Shown: positions 11,740 to 19,583, numbered from the stretch's first letter. The stretch is 64,000 nt of DNA from JASFYU01 sp045046905 (GCA_045046905.1 JASFYU010000019.1:1-64000), one strand, 5' to 3'. The notes: generated by a model not told the origin, from the letters alone. Translations and numbers: made by a program.

Positions 11740-11928
11740 TTAATTTAAAACGTTATTGAAATATAATTTTATCAATTTGCTAAACACAGAATCAACTCCC
11801 CATGTTGCCAAAGCAAACAAAACAGAAAAAACAGCCACTATGACCATAAGATTGGAAGATTCTGCTCTAGGAGGAAGCGTAACATTGTTTCGAAGTTCTT
11901 CTATCGATTCTTTTATATACGTCAACAT
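11740..11928 (-). CDS. secE: Preprotein translocase subunit SecE
   Basis: The small clamp subunit of the SecYEG channel in the inner membrane. It has 62 residues: an amphipathic N-terminal helix (LTYIKESIEELRNNVTLP) followed by one membrane span at about 27-45 (LMVIVAVFSVLFALATWGVD). This short single-span form is the usual one outside the enterobacteria. It lies between tRNA-Trp and nusG on the same transcript. Confidence 0.95.
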   Translation of the reverse strand: MLTYIKESIEELRNNVTLPPRAESSNLMVIVAVFSVLFALATWGVDSVFSKLIKLYFNNVLN

Positions 11929-11945
11929 AATTTATCTTTTTGCAG

Positions 11946-12018
11946 CACGGGAGGAGAGACTCGAACTCCCGACACCTGGTTTTGGAGACCAGTGCTCTAC
12001 CAACTGAGCTACACCCGT
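11946..12018 (-). tRNA. tRNA-Trp (anticodon CCA)
   Basis: A 73-nt cloverleaf on the minus strand. The anticodon stem CTGGT/ACCAG encloses a loop with anticodon CCA. The T-arm GGGAG-TTCGAGT-CTCTC and the D-arm GCTC/GAGC are normal. The acceptor stem starts ACGGGTG and ends CTCCCGT with a U6-U67 mismatch, and the discriminator base is G. CCA is not encoded. It is placed between tuf and secE, within the ribosomal and RNA polymerase gene string. Confidence 0.95.
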
Positions 12019-12039
12019 TTATATTTACATTGAAAGGTA

Positions 12040-12055
12040 TCCTGCCGTAGCAGGA
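12040..12055. repeat. Short palindrome between tuf and tRNA-Trp
   Basis: TCCTGC (12040-12045) and GCAGGA (12050-12055) form a 6-bp stem with a CGTA tetraloop. No T-tract follows on the minus strand, so it is not a terminator. It could guide cleavage of tRNA-Trp from the tuf message. Its core also resembles the CTGCC/GGCAG palindromes scattered elsewhere in the window. Confidence 0.5.
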
Positions 12056-12086
12056 CACCCTTAATATAAACTATTATTGATTTTTT

Positions 12087-13274
12087 TTAATCTAAAATTT
12101 TGGTAACCTGACCAGCACCTACTGTTCTACCTCCTTCACGGATTGCAAAACGCAAGCCTTCACTTAAAGCAATTGCTTGATGTAAATCAACAATAATTGT
12201 CAAGTTATCTCCTGGCATCACCATCTCTACTCCTGAAGGAAGATTAATAGTACCAGTAACATCTGTTGTTCTCACATAAAATTGTGGACGGTAATTGTTA
12301 TGAAATGGTGTATGACGACCACCTTCTTCTTTTTTAAGGATATATACCTCAGCTTCAAATTTAGCATGTGGCGTTACAGAACCTGGCTTACAGATTACCA
12401 TTCCTCTTTTGATATCAGATTTTTCAATACCTCTTAACAAGATACCAACATTATCACCAGCCTCACCTCTATCTAATATTTTACGAAACATTTCAACACC
12501 CGTAACCGTTGAAGTCAACTTTTCAGCACCCATACCAATAATCTCAACAGCGTCACCAGTATTGGCAATACCCGTCTCTATACGACCAGTAGCAACAGTA
12601 CCACGACCTGTAATGGTAAACACATCTTCAACAGGCATTAAGAAATCTTTTTCAACATCTCTTTTTGGTAATTCAATCCACTCATCAACGGCAGTCATTA
12701 ATTCCATTACCGTATCTACCCATTTTTGCTCACCGTTAAGTGCACCCAAGGCAGACCCAGCAATTACAGGACCATTATCACCATCATACTCGTAGAAAGA
12801 AAGCAATTCTCTTATTTCCATCTCAACAAGCTCCAAAAGCTCCTCATCATCGACCATATCGACCTTGTTCATAAAAACAACCATTCTTGGAATACCCACC
12901 TGACGACCTAAAAGGATATGCTCTCTAGTTTGAGGCATTGGACCATCAGTGGCAGCTACAACCAAAATCGCACCGTCCATTTGGGCAGCACCAGTAACCA
13001 TGTTCTTCACATAATCAGCGTGACCAGGACAATCAACGTGCGCATAGTGACGGTTTGCAGTCGAATACTCTACGTGTGATGTATTAATTGTAATACCCCT
13101 TTCTTTTTCTTCAGGAGCATTATCAATAGAATCGAAGCTTCTCACTTCAGAAAGTCCTGCGTTTGCCAAAACACTTGTAATAGCAGCAGTCAATGTAGTT
13201 TTACCGTGATCTACGTGTCCAATAGTACCAATATTTAAGTGCGGTTTGGAACGATCAAAAATTTCCTTTGCCAT
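12087..13274 (-). CDS. tuf: Elongation factor Tu
   Basis: A GTPase that delivers aminoacyl-tRNA to the ribosome. Its 395 residues are the standard length. The P-loop GHVDHGKT is at 19-26, followed by the switch regions ([12 protein letters not shown]), the DCPGHADY motif at about residue 81 and NKVD for guanine recognition. Domains 2 and 3 are complete, ending [10 protein letters not shown]. It lies between tRNA-Thr(GGU) and tRNA-Trp, matching the position of tufB in the E. coli thrU-tyrU-glyT-thrT-tufB cluster. Confidence 0.99.
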   Translation of the reverse strand: MAKEIFDRSKPHLNIGTIGHVDHGKTTLTAAITSVLANAGLSEVRSFDSIDNAPEEKERGITINTSHVEYSTANRHYAHVDCPGHADYVKNMVTGAAQMDGAILVVAATDGPMPQTREHILLGRQVGIPRMVVFMNKVDMVDDEELLELVEMEIRELLSFYEYDGDNGPVIAGSALGALNGEQKWVDTVMELMTAVDEWIELPKRDVEKDFLMPVEDVFTITGRGTVATGRIETGIANTGDAVEIIGMGAEKLTSTVTGVEMFRKILDRGEAGDNVGILLRGIEKSDIKRGMVICKPGSVTPHAKFEAEVYILKKEEGGRHTPFHNNYRPQFYVRTTDVTGTINLPSGVEMVMPGDNLTIIVDLHQAIALSEGLRFAIREGGRTVGAGQVTKILD

Positions 13275-13332
13275 GTTTAATGAATTTTAATCTTTAAGTT
13301 TATATTAGTAAGTTCAAATTATATTATAATTG

Positions 13333-13404
13333 AGCCAATGACGAGATTCGAACTCGTGACCTCTTCCTTACCAAGGAAACGCTCTACCCCTGAGCTACAC
13401 CGGC
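13333..13404 (-). tRNA. tRNA-Thr (anticodon GGU)
   Basis: A 72-nt cloverleaf on the minus strand. The anticodon stem TTCC/GGAA frames anticodon GGT. The acceptor pairs GCCGGTG with CATTGGC using two G-U pairs, and the T-arm is ACGAG-TTCGAAT-CTCGT. CCA is not encoded in full. It is the last of four tRNAs before tuf and corresponds to thrT in the E. coli cluster. Confidence 0.95.
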
Positions 13405-13460
13405 CTAAAGTGCTAAATCCTCAACCTTCAATAATAAAGGCAAAGGTATAGAATTCCTCC

Positions 13461-13478
13461 CCTACCTACCGCAGGCAA
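13461..13478. repeat. Degenerate CTGCC-type palindrome between tRNA genes
   Basis: The sequence CCTACCTACCGCAGGCAA lies in the spacer between tRNA-Thr(GGU) and tRNA-Gly. It looks like a decayed copy of the CTGCC/GGCAG palindromes found in other gaps of this window. The stem is short and imperfect, so this is a weak call. Confidence 0.35.
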
Positions 13479-13510
13479 GTTCGTTTGAAATGACCTATAT
13501 GTCAAATTAG

Positions 13511-13583
13511 AGCGGGAGACCGGGTTCGAACCGGCGACATTCAGCTTGGAAGGCTGACGCTCTACCAACTGAGCTACTCCCGC
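13511..13583 (-). tRNA. tRNA-Gly (anticodon UCC)
   Basis: A 73-nt cloverleaf on the minus strand. The acceptor GCGGGAG pairs with CTCCCGC and the discriminator is U, as is usual for glycine. The anticodon stem TCAGC/GCTGA holds anticodon TCC, and the T-arm CCGG-TTCGAAC-CCGG is regular. CCA is not encoded. It reads GGA/GGG codons. Confidence 0.95.
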
Positions 13584-13671
13584 ATTTTCTTTTGGCGACT
13601 CCAAAAGTAATCCAATATTTCAAAACGCAATCTACACTGATTCCTGCTTAAGCCGAAAATTCAGCTATTTG

Positions 13672-13753
<82 letters not shown>

Positions 13754-13789
13754 TCAAACTTTATTATGTAAGAACTTTCTCCTTTTTTG

Positions 13790-13863
13790 AGCCGATGGAG
13801 GGACTCGAACCCACGACCTGCTGATTACAAATCAGCTGCTCTAGCCAGCTGAGCTACATCGGC
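13790..13863 (-). tRNA. tRNA-Thr (anticodon UGU)
   Basis: A 74-nt cloverleaf on the minus strand. The acceptor GCCGATG pairs with CATCGGC. The anticodon stem GCTGA/TCAGC encloses anticodon TGT, and the T-arm is GTGGG-TTCGAGT-CCCTC. It is the first gene of the tRNA-tuf-secE transcript, about 40 nt after the predicted start site. Confidence 0.95.
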
Positions 13864-13884
13864 CTTTCAACGCTTTTTAAGCAT

Positions 13885-13911
13885 AAAAAAGTCCGCTATT
13901 TCTAACGGACT
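13885..13911 (-). terminator. Intrinsic terminator after hpf
   Basis: On the minus strand AGTCCG (13911-13906) pairs with CGGACT (13895-13890) across a 10-nt loop, with more pairs possible inside, and is followed by TTTTTT (13890-13885). It lies 53 bp past the stop of hpf and ahead of the tRNA cluster, so it should stop read-through from hpf. A promoter overlaps it. Confidence 0.8.
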
Positions 13912-13912
13912 G

Positions 13913-13942
13913 CAAATGTATATATTTATTTGTTTAATCAAA
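13913..13942 (-). promoter_or_regulatory. Promoter of the tRNA-tuf-secE-nusG string
   Basis: Bacteroidota-type elements on the minus strand: TTTG at 13942-13939, an 18-bp spacer, and TACATTTG at 13920-13913, matching TTTG-N~19-TAnnTTTG. The expected start site, about 5-7 bp further on, falls inside the first arm of the hpf terminator. Transcripts from this promoter would therefore lack that arm and would not form the terminator. Confidence 0.7.
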
Positions 13943-13963
13943 ACAAATAATAGAAAATTTTAA

Positions 13964-14266
13964 TCATACTTGAATTCGCATTTTTTCCTTTCGTTTTATC
14001 AGCCTTCTTTCCAGCGAACTACAAGCAGAATCAATAGCTTCCTCAAAAGACCTACATTGTTTTTTAACAATAAACCTATCTTTAGGAATACTCAGTTTTA
14101 TTTCAACAATCTTATTTTCCTTTGAGCTTGTATTTTCGACCTTTAAATATACATCTGAACTTATGACCTTGTCATAAAAAGTTTCAAGTTTGTTCAATCG
14201 ATTTTTGACGAACTCAATAAGTTTTTCATTTGCGTTGAAATTAACTGATTGTGCATTTATTTTCAT
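13964..14266 (-). CDS. hpf: Ribosome hibernation promoting factor (short HPF/RaiA family)
   Basis: A small protein that binds the decoding region of idle 30S subunits and helps form inactive ribosomes. Its 100 residues match the short form, without the C-terminal dimerisation tail of long HPF. The fold is visible as MKINAQSVNFNANEKLIEFVKNRLNKLETF, a central strand region (SDVYLKVENT..KIVEIKLSIP) and a basic second helix (SFEEAIDSACSSLERRLIKRKEK) that contacts rRNA. It lies 35 bp after xerC on the same strand and ends at an intrinsic terminator. Confidence 0.93.
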   Translation of the reverse strand: MKINAQSVNFNANEKLIEFVKNRLNKLETFYDKVISSDVYLKVENTSSKENKIVEIKLSIPKDRFIVKKQCRSFEEAIDSACSSLERRLIKRKEKMRIQV

Positions 14267-14301
14267 AAGCTGGAGTTTTAAATGATTACACGATTAAAGC
14301 T

Positions 14302-15192
14302 CTATTTTTTGCTCCTTGGATGGGCAGATGTGTGTACTTTTTTGAGTTCGGCAATACTGTTATGTGTATAAATTTGCGTCGACGCCAAACTTGAATGACC
14401 TAACAGCTCCTTTACCGAGTTTAAATCCGCCCCCTCATTAAGCAAATGTGTAGCAAAGGTGTGCCTCAAAATATGCGGACTTTTTTTCACTTTAGAAGAC
14501 ACCTTACTAAAATACCCATTTATAACTCTATAAACAAGAGTTTCGTATATTTTGTGACCCGATTTTGACAAAAAAACATAGGTTTCATCAATTGTGCAAT
14601 CCAATGATTTTCTCATCGTAAAATAATGCAAAAACAAGTCTCTTATAGATGGCAACAACGGTATAATCCTTTCTTTATTTCTCTTGCCTAGAACTTTAAG
14701 GGTGCCACCTTGAAGGCTTACATCCTTGATTTTTAAATTAATCAGTTCCGCTCTACGTATACCTGTGCCATAAAAGAGTTCAATAATTAGTTTGTCTCGT
14801 GTACCCTCGAACCCTTTTTCGAAATGCATCTGCGACAACACTCTTTTCATTTCCTCTACCGAAAAGGGAACTTCAATTTTTTTTGACACCTTGAGTGCCT
14901 TGTGCTTAGCCAATGGACTTATTTCAATTGCTCCTATTCGCTGCAAGAATTTATAATACGCTTTTAAAGAAGCTACCTTGCGATTTACTGAACGGTTTGA
15001 GATGTTTGAATCAACCAAACTAACTATCCAACTTCGTATCAGGCCGTAATCGACAGTATCAATAGCAACAAGATCGTATTCGCTTGCACAAAAAGAACTG
15101 AAAGTTTCAATATCTTTTTCATAGGCAATCACCGTATGCCTGGAATAGTTTTTCTCCAAAGACAAATACGATATAAATTCTTTAAGGGCCAT
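14302..15192 (-). CDS. xerC: Tyrosine recombinase XerC/XerD family
   Basis: A site-specific recombinase, 296 residues, of the type that resolves chromosome dimers at dif. An N-terminal SAM-like core-binding domain (about 1-90) is followed by the catalytic domain with the full active-site set: Arg146, Lys172 in GKRNKER, His240, Arg243, His266 and the nucleophile Tyr275. Its position next to hpf and rpsU, with no mobile element nearby, points to the housekeeping recombinase. I cannot separate XerC from XerD with certainty from one sequence. Confidence 0.9.
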   Translation of the reverse strand: MALKEFISYLSLEKNYSRHTVIAYEKDIETFSSFCASEYDLVAIDTVDYGLIRSWIVSLVDSNISNRSVNRKVASLKAYYKFLQRIGAIEISPLAKHKALKVSKKIEVPFSVEEMKRVLSQMHFEKGFEGTRDKLIIELFYGTGIRRAELINLKIKDVSLQGGTLKVLGKRNKERIIPLLPSIRDLFLHYFTMRKSLDCTIDETYVFLSKSGHKIYETLVYRVINGYFSKVSSKVKKSPHILRHTFATHLLNEGADLNSVKELLGHSSLASTQIYTHNSIAELKKVHTSAHPRSKK

Positions 15193-15233
15193 AGCTCAAA
15201 ATTACAAAAGTTATTCAGTGTAACGTATAAACC

Positions 15234-15261
15234 AAAAAAAATCCCATCTTTCGATAGGATT
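15234..15261 (-). terminator. Intrinsic terminator after rpsU
   Basis: On the minus strand AATCCTATC pairs with GATGGGATT through a GAAA tetraloop and is followed by seven T residues (15240-15234). One pair is a U-G wobble that works only in minus-strand RNA, which supports the direction. It separates rpsU from xerC. Confidence 0.85.
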
Positions 15262-15292
15262 TTAAATATTATAAACTTAAGGCTAGAAGACT

Positions 15293-15487
15293 TTAAATCT
15301 CTTCTTTATCTCTTAAACCTTGAATATATTCTGCTTTTTGTATCTGCGCTCTTCGCGCTACAGAAGGTTTTGTGAACTGTTGACGCTTGCGCAACTGTCG
15401 CATTGTACCTGTTTTATCGAACTTTCGCTTGAAGCGTTTTAAAGCTCTATCGATGTTTTCTCCTTCTTTAATTGGTATTATCAGCAT
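15293..15487 (-). CDS. rpsU: 30S ribosomal protein bS21
   Basis: A small basic protein of the 30S platform, 64 residues, beginning MLIIPIKEGENIDRALKRFKRKF, with the conserved Arg/Lys-rich middle. In Bacteroidota ribosomes bS21, with bS6 and bS18, helps to hide the 3' end of 16S rRNA, so most mRNAs do not use Shine-Dalgarno pairing. This gene has a strong Shine-Dalgarno of its own, its own promoter element and its own terminator, so it appears to be a single-gene unit under self-control. Confidence 0.97.
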   Translation of the reverse strand: MLIIPIKEGENIDRALKRFKRKFDKTGTMRQLRKRQQFTKPSVARRAQIQKAEYIQGLRDKEEI

Positions 15488-15496
15488 GGGCTACAA

Positions 15497-15505
15497 CCTC
15501 CTCTC
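15497..15505 (-). promoter_or_regulatory. Strong Shine-Dalgarno site of rpsU
   Basis: On the minus strand the leader reads GAGAGGAGG and then TTGTAGCCC before ATG at 15487. This gives an AGGAGG core with a 9-nt spacer, a near-perfect match to the 16S rRNA tail. I noticed no comparable site upstream of the other genes I examined in the window. Confidence 0.9.
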
Positions 15506-15522
15506 TTTAGTGATTAGGGGTA

Positions 15523-15530
15523 CAAATATA
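15523..15530 (-). promoter_or_regulatory. -7 promoter element upstream of rpsU
   Basis: TATATTTG on the minus strand (15530-15523) matches the Bacteroidota -7 box TAnnTTTG. It lies about 35 bp before the rpsU start codon, giving a short leader that includes the Shine-Dalgarno. No exact TTTG -33 box is found at the ideal distance. A weaker ATTG lies 23 bp upstream. Confidence 0.55.
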
Positions 15531-15556
15531 AACGTATTAAACGAATATGCTAGCAA

Positions 15557-16720
15557 TTATTTTAAAATATTTTTTGCGATGACAACTTTCTGAATTTCAG
15601 TGGTACCCTCGCCTATGGTACAGAGTTTTGCGTCTCTATAAAATTTTTCGACAGGAAAGTCTTTGGTATAGCCATAACCCCCATGGATCTGCACGGCCTC
15701 GTTTGCTACTTTCACACAGACCTCTGACGCATACATTTTCGCCATAGCACTTAATTTTGTCATTGGACGGCCTTCATTTTTTAAAAAGGCTGCTTTGTGC
15801 AATAGCAATTCAGATGCTTCGATCTCGGTAGCCATATCGGCAAGTTTAAAAGAAATGCCTTGAAATTGGCTAATGGGCTTACCAAACTGCACCCGCTCTT
15901 TCGAGTATTTAAGTGCCGCTTCATAAGCACCCTTTGCTATACCCAATGACAAGGCCCCAATCGAGATTCTGCCGCCATCCAAAACTTTCATCGATTGAAT
16001 AAAACCATCACCAACAGCACCTAGCCTATTGAAATCTGGAATTTTGCAGTTATTAAATATTAATTCTGCCGTTTCGCTTGCTCGCATTCCTAGCTTATTC
16101 TCTTTTTTTCCACTGCTAAAACCAGGGGTTCCCTTCTCGACCACAAAGGCCGTCATTCCGCGACTATCGCCTTTTTCACCGGTTCTAACTATTACGACCA
16201 AAATATCGCCACTTATACCGTGGGTAATAAAGTTCTTGGCCCCATTAAGAATCCAAGTATCTCCATCTTTAATAGCGGTGGTGCTCATTCCGCCCGCATC
16301 GGAACCTGTATTGTGTTCGGTAAGGCCCCAGGCACCCAAGTATTCTGCCGTTGCCAATTTGGGAATCCATTTTTGTTTTTGCTCTTCATTGCCAAAAGAA
16401 AGAATATGATTGGTGCAGAGCGAATTATGGGCTGCAAGAGAAAGCCCTATTGATGGGTCTACTTTTGAAATTTCTTCTATGATTGCGATATATTCATGAT
16501 ACCCCAATCCTGAACCACCATAAACCTCGGGCACCAGTACACCCATAAAACCCATTTTACCCGCTTTCTTAAAAACTTCGATAGGAAATGTCTGAGACTC
16601 ATCCCACTCCATAATATATGGTCTTATATATTGCTCCGCAAACACCTTGGCAGAGGCTGCGACCATCTGTTGTGTTTCAGAATAATCAAAACAAATATTC
16701 GACTTAGTATTGGTACTCAT
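15557..16720 (-). CDS. Acyl-CoA dehydrogenase
   Basis: An FAD enzyme that makes the alpha,beta-double bond in acyl-CoA esters. At 387 residues it fits the short/branched-chain group. Landmarks are the N-terminal helical domain, the FAD-binding ALTEHNTGSDAGGMSTTA stretch (written AWGLTEHNTGSD), the ITHG and GMRASETAELIFNNC segments of the middle domain, and the C-terminal KFYRDAKLCTIGEGTTEIQKVVIAK, a typical end. The chain length of the substrate cannot be read from the sequence. It lies 11 bp downstream of the next gene's reading unit on the same strand and has no fatty-acid oxidation partners beside it. Confidence 0.92.
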   Translation of the reverse strand: MSTNTKSNICFDYSETQQMVAASAKVFAEQYIRPYIMEWDESQTFPIEVFKKAGKMGFMGVLVPEVYGGSGLGYHEYIAIIEEISKVDPSIGLSLAAHNSLCTNHILSFGNEEQKQKWIPKLATAEYLGAWGLTEHNTGSDAGGMSTTAIKDGDTWILNGAKNFITHGISGDILVVIVRTGEKGDSRGMTAFVVEKGTPGFSSGKKENKLGMRASETAELIFNNCKIPDFNRLGAVGDGFIQSMKVLDGGRISIGALSLGIAKGAYEAALKYSKERVQFGKPISQFQGISFKLADMATEIEASELLLHKAAFLKNEGRPMTKLSAMAKMYASEVCVKVANEAVQIHGGYGYTKDFPVEKFYRDAKLCTIGEGTTEIQKVVIAKNILK

Positions 16721-16731
16721 TTACAGCAAAT

Positions 16732-17613
16732 TTAGAGCTGCAAATATAACGCAATTCTCTCTATTTTATCTGCTGGAAAATCCTGAATAGTTGTCAATTC
16801 GTCAAATGAAACAATAGTTCCGTTGATATTCCTGTAATCTACTATGCGTTCAGCGATATATTTTTGAATATATACTAATTTTGCTATCTCCGCCGCCGAT
16901 GCCAGGTTGATGTTTATTTTATCAATTTCAGGTCTTTTCAGCACCTTGAATTTCTTTAATGCTCGTTCGGCTACTTCTCGATCCAGACCGTAGACATCAT
17001 ATAATTGTTCATCGACCAAGAAGCCCCCCAAGCGGTCTCTGAATTTTATGATACGCGCTGATAGTTTTTCACCGATACCCCTGACTTGTTTCAATTCATT
17101 GGCCGTGGTAGCATTTAAATCAGTCTTATCTACATTACTCGTTACCCTTCGGCTACGCTCAGGGTCATTGCCGATTAGGGGGCGCTTACTGCTTTCCTGG
17201 GTCCAATCAGGAAACTTGAAATAGGGCGATATCACGGCTAATAAAGAATCAGAGACCTGAGTTACTTTTTGAAACTCTTCTGCGGTATTTGCGAATTTAT
17301 TCTGTTTTCGAAACAGGTGTAGTCGATCTATCTCTTCATGGGACATACCCAAGGTATAGCCTTTATAATCGGTAATAAAATTGGGATTGAAAGGATATAT
17401 CGTGACCGAGTCTTTTTGCAAGGCTTTTTCCTTTAAAGCATCAACCTTTGCCTGAGTTTCGATATCAACCAAAATCATATCCTCTTCAGCGTCAAAAGGA
17501 AGAACTCGAAATACGAAATACAAGACTTGAAGTAGTACTATAATTAGGAGTAAAAAGAAAACCCCACTTCGTTCTTGTTTATTGAACTTGAAGTGGGGTT
17601 TAATATTTTTCAA
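16732..17613 (-). CDS. Membrane-anchored helix-hairpin-helix (ComEA-like) protein
   Basis: A 293-residue protein with a short N-terminal cytoplasmic part (KFNKQERSGVFF), one membrane span at about 18-36 (VFFLLLIIVLLQVLYFVFRV), a linker and at least two helix-hairpin-helix units. The clearest HhH is LNATTANELKQVRGIGEKLSARIIKFRDRLGGF (about 170-200). A second related unit is INLASAAEIAKLVYIQKYIAERIVDYRNINGTI. Such ComEA-type domains bind DNA without sequence specificity, and a role in DNA uptake or envelope-bound DNA handling is inferred only. Two features are odd: a PERSRR insertion derived from a repeat, and a terminator hairpin encoded in the first 20 codons. It starts 2 bp after the stop of the symporter gene. 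Confidence 0.85.
   Translation of the reverse strand: MKNIKPHFKFNKQERSGVFFLLLIIVLLQVLYFVFRVLPFDAEEDMILVDIETQAKVDALKEKALQKDSVTIYPFNPNFITDYKGYTLGMSHEEIDRLHLFRKQNKFANTAEEFQKVTQVSDSLLAVISPYFKFPDWTQESSKRPLIGNDPERSRRVTSNVDKTDLNATTANELKQVRGIGEKLSARIIKFRDRLGGFLVDEQLYDVYGLDREVAERALKKFKVLKRPEIDKININLASAAEIAKLVYIQKYIAERIVDYRNINGTIVSFDELTTIQDFPADKIERIALYLQL
17143..17166. repeat. Dispersed repeat CCTTCGGCTACGCTCAGG inserted in frame
   Basis: The stretch around 17146-17163 reads CCCTTCGGCTACGCTCAGGG and encodes DPERSRRV on the minus strand. I recognise this as a common interspersed element of Bacteroidota genomes, usually in the form CTTCGACT(G/C)CGCTCAG. A diverged intergenic copy lies near 19455-19475. 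Here it sits inside the helix-hairpin-helix gene just before the first HhH unit, without breaking the frame. Confidence 0.55.
17551..17601 (-). terminator. Terminator of the symporter gene, folded within the next coding sequence
   Basis: On the minus strand a 12-bp perfect stem, AAACCCCACTTC (17601-17590) against GAAGTGGGGTTT (17570-17559), has an inner GTTC/GAAC pair. It is followed by TTTTCTTTTTA (to 17551). This is a strong Rho-independent terminator shape, located just after the symporter stop (17616) but inside codons 5-18 of the helix-hairpin-helix gene, which starts at 17613. Ribosomes translating that gene would melt it. Confidence 0.75.
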
Positions 17614-17615
17614 TT

Positions 17616-19205
17616 TTAGCTTTCTTTTACAACTTTTATCGCATCAAGGTATATACCCAACTGTTTTTTAACTACAGGAAACAAGAAGAATAACCCTACC
17701 ATATTCGGAAATACCATTGCGAAAATCATAGCGTCAGAGAAATCCCAAATAGATTTCATACTTGCAGCTGCACCAATTACAACAAATATTAGGAATAACA
17801 CCTTATAGGTTAAATCAGCAACTTTACCTCTACCGAATAAAAATTTCCAAGACTGCAATCCGTAGTACGACCAAGAAATCATTGTAGACACAGCAAACAA
17901 GACTACGGCTATGGTCAAGAATATATCAGAATAAGGAATGTATTCTGCAAAAGCTTTAGATGTAATTCCTGCTCCCTCGTACGAAACACCATCGATCAAT
18001 ACTGACCCTTCACCTCCATATTCGAACGCACCGCCAAAATTAAAAATAATGATTACCAATGCTGTCATTGTACAGATTACAACGGTATCGATAAAAGGCT
18101 CTAATAAGGCCACTAGACCTTCAGAGGCTGAATATTTTGTTTTTACTGCAGAGTGCGCAATAGATGCAGAACCTGCTCCTGCTTCATTCGAGAACGCTGC
18201 TCTTTTAAACCCGACTAACAAAACCCCTATTAAACTTCCGACACCAATTGCTGTTGGGTTAAACGCTTCTCTCATAATTAACGCTACTGCATCATCAATC
18301 AAAGAAAAGTTACTTAATATAATGTACAGACACGCAATTAAGTACATAACAGCCATAAAGGGAACAACTTTTTCAGTAACGGAGGCTATTCTTTTAATTC
18401 CTCCAATAATAATTATTCCTACCAGAATTGCTAAAACCAATCCAATCCACGCACCTGCACTTGCACTTTCAAGTCCCATTAGGTCTTTTAATACAATGGT
18501 TGCCTGATTAGATTGTGCTGCATTACCGCCTCCGAATGAACCTCCGATACAGAAAATCGCAAATATCACTGCCGTAATCTTACCAAAAGTAACAAATCCT
18601 CTTTCTTTTAATCCTTTACTTATATAGTACATTGGGCCACCATAAATAGTACCATCTTCACCAACATCTCTATATTGAACCCCTAAAGTACATTCCACAA
18701 ATTTTGTTGACATCCCCAACAATCCGCAGATAATCATCCAAAAAGTTGCTCCAGGGCCACCCAAGGCAATTGCCAAGGCTACTCCTGCTATATTCCCGTT
18801 TCCTACCGTACCGGAAACCGCCGTTGCCAATGCCTGAAAGTGTGTTACTTCACCATCTTTACTTTCATCTTCAATAGTACCTTTTATATCGCCATCTATC
18901 GCTAACTCTGGGTCACCAACCGTATGATGATCAACACTGTCATACTTACCCCTCACTATATTAATCGCTGTTTTAAAATATCTGAAATTCGGAAAACCAA
19001 AGTAAATTGTAAAAAACAATGCACTCATCACCAATACTATCAAAACAAACGGAATCTCAAATACTTCAAAGAAAATAACCGCAGAAAAGAAATCTGATAT
19101 TGGCTTAAAACCCTGATCAATCCTTTCATCTAAACCTATTTCTTGTGCAAAGGTCAAAAAGGGAAAAAAAACGGTTATACATGCAAGAAGACGTCTGTGC
19201 TTCAT
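17616..19205 (-). CDS. Alanine/glycine:cation symporter (AGCS family)
   Basis: A sodium-coupled amino-acid carrier of the inner membrane. I chose ATG at 19205, giving 529 residues. The first 20 residues (MKHRRLLACITVFFPFLTFAQ) look like a signal peptide, and a start 22 codons further upstream would bury it. The AGCS core follows with about ten membrane spans and the family motifs ALATAVSGTVGNGNIAGVALAIALGGPGA and AGAGSASIAHSAVK. A charged loop after the first span (KYDSVDHHTVGDPELAIDGDIKG) is longer than in many homologues. It stands alone as a transcription unit, with a terminator just past its stop. Confidence 0.92.
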   Translation of the reverse strand: MKHRRLLACITVFFPFLTFAQEIGLDERIDQGFKPISDFFSAVIFFEVFEIPFVLIVLVMSALFFTIYFGFPNFRYFKTAINIVRGKYDSVDHHTVGDPELAIDGDIKGTIEDESKDGEVTHFQALATAVSGTVGNGNIAGVALAIALGGPGATFWMIICGLLGMSTKFVECTLGVQYRDVGEDGTIYGGPMYYISKGLKERGFVTFGKITAVIFAIFCIGGSFGGGNAAQSNQATIVLKDLMGLESASAGAWIGLVLAILVGIIIIGGIKRIASVTEKVVPFMAVMYLIACLYIILSNFSLIDDAVALIMREAFNPTAIGVGSLIGVLLVGFKRAAFSNEAGAGSASIAHSAVKTKYSASEGLVALLEPFIDTVVICTMTALVIIIFNFGGAFEYGGEGSVLIDGVSYEGAGITSKAFAEYIPYSDIFLTIAVVLFAVSTMISWSYYGLQSWKFLFGRGKVADLTYKVLFLIFVVIGAAASMKSIWDFSDAMIFAMVFPNMVGLFFLFPVVKKQLGIYLDAIKVVKES

Positions 19206-19523
19206 AAGTTGTGTTTTAGTATTTATGTTGGTGTAGTTCGACAATATCGAAAAAATAAGCAATACAATCAAATAATACTACCGAAATAACTAGATTCTAC
19301 AAACAGAATATTCAAAAAGAATGCTCAATACTGCAGTTCAGGACGATGTTCAATGTTCATCACTATCAAATACATTTTGGTCTTAAAATATCGGATTAAA
19401 AACCAAAATTCAATGTTTCGCCTTTATAAAAACACTTTGTAGGCCTCAAATTCTTCGACTGTGCTTAGAATGATTGGAAGCCTTTATTACGAACTCAGCT
19501 TATAAAACTCCTTCATTTTGAAA

Positions 19524-19583
19524 AATCAACAAGCTCGACCCAAGGGTAGTAGGTATGCCTCCGAAAAAACATTTTTTATTTCG
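19524..19583. repeat. 60-bp intergenic repeat, copy 1
   Basis: By eye, this stretch aligns without gaps to 57395-57454 with roughly eight mismatches over 60 bp. The best-conserved part is the block CCGAAAAAACATTTTT and its flanks. In both places a CTGCC/GGCAG palindrome follows about 20-45 bp downstream, so the two may be parts of one composite element. Confidence 0.7.
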
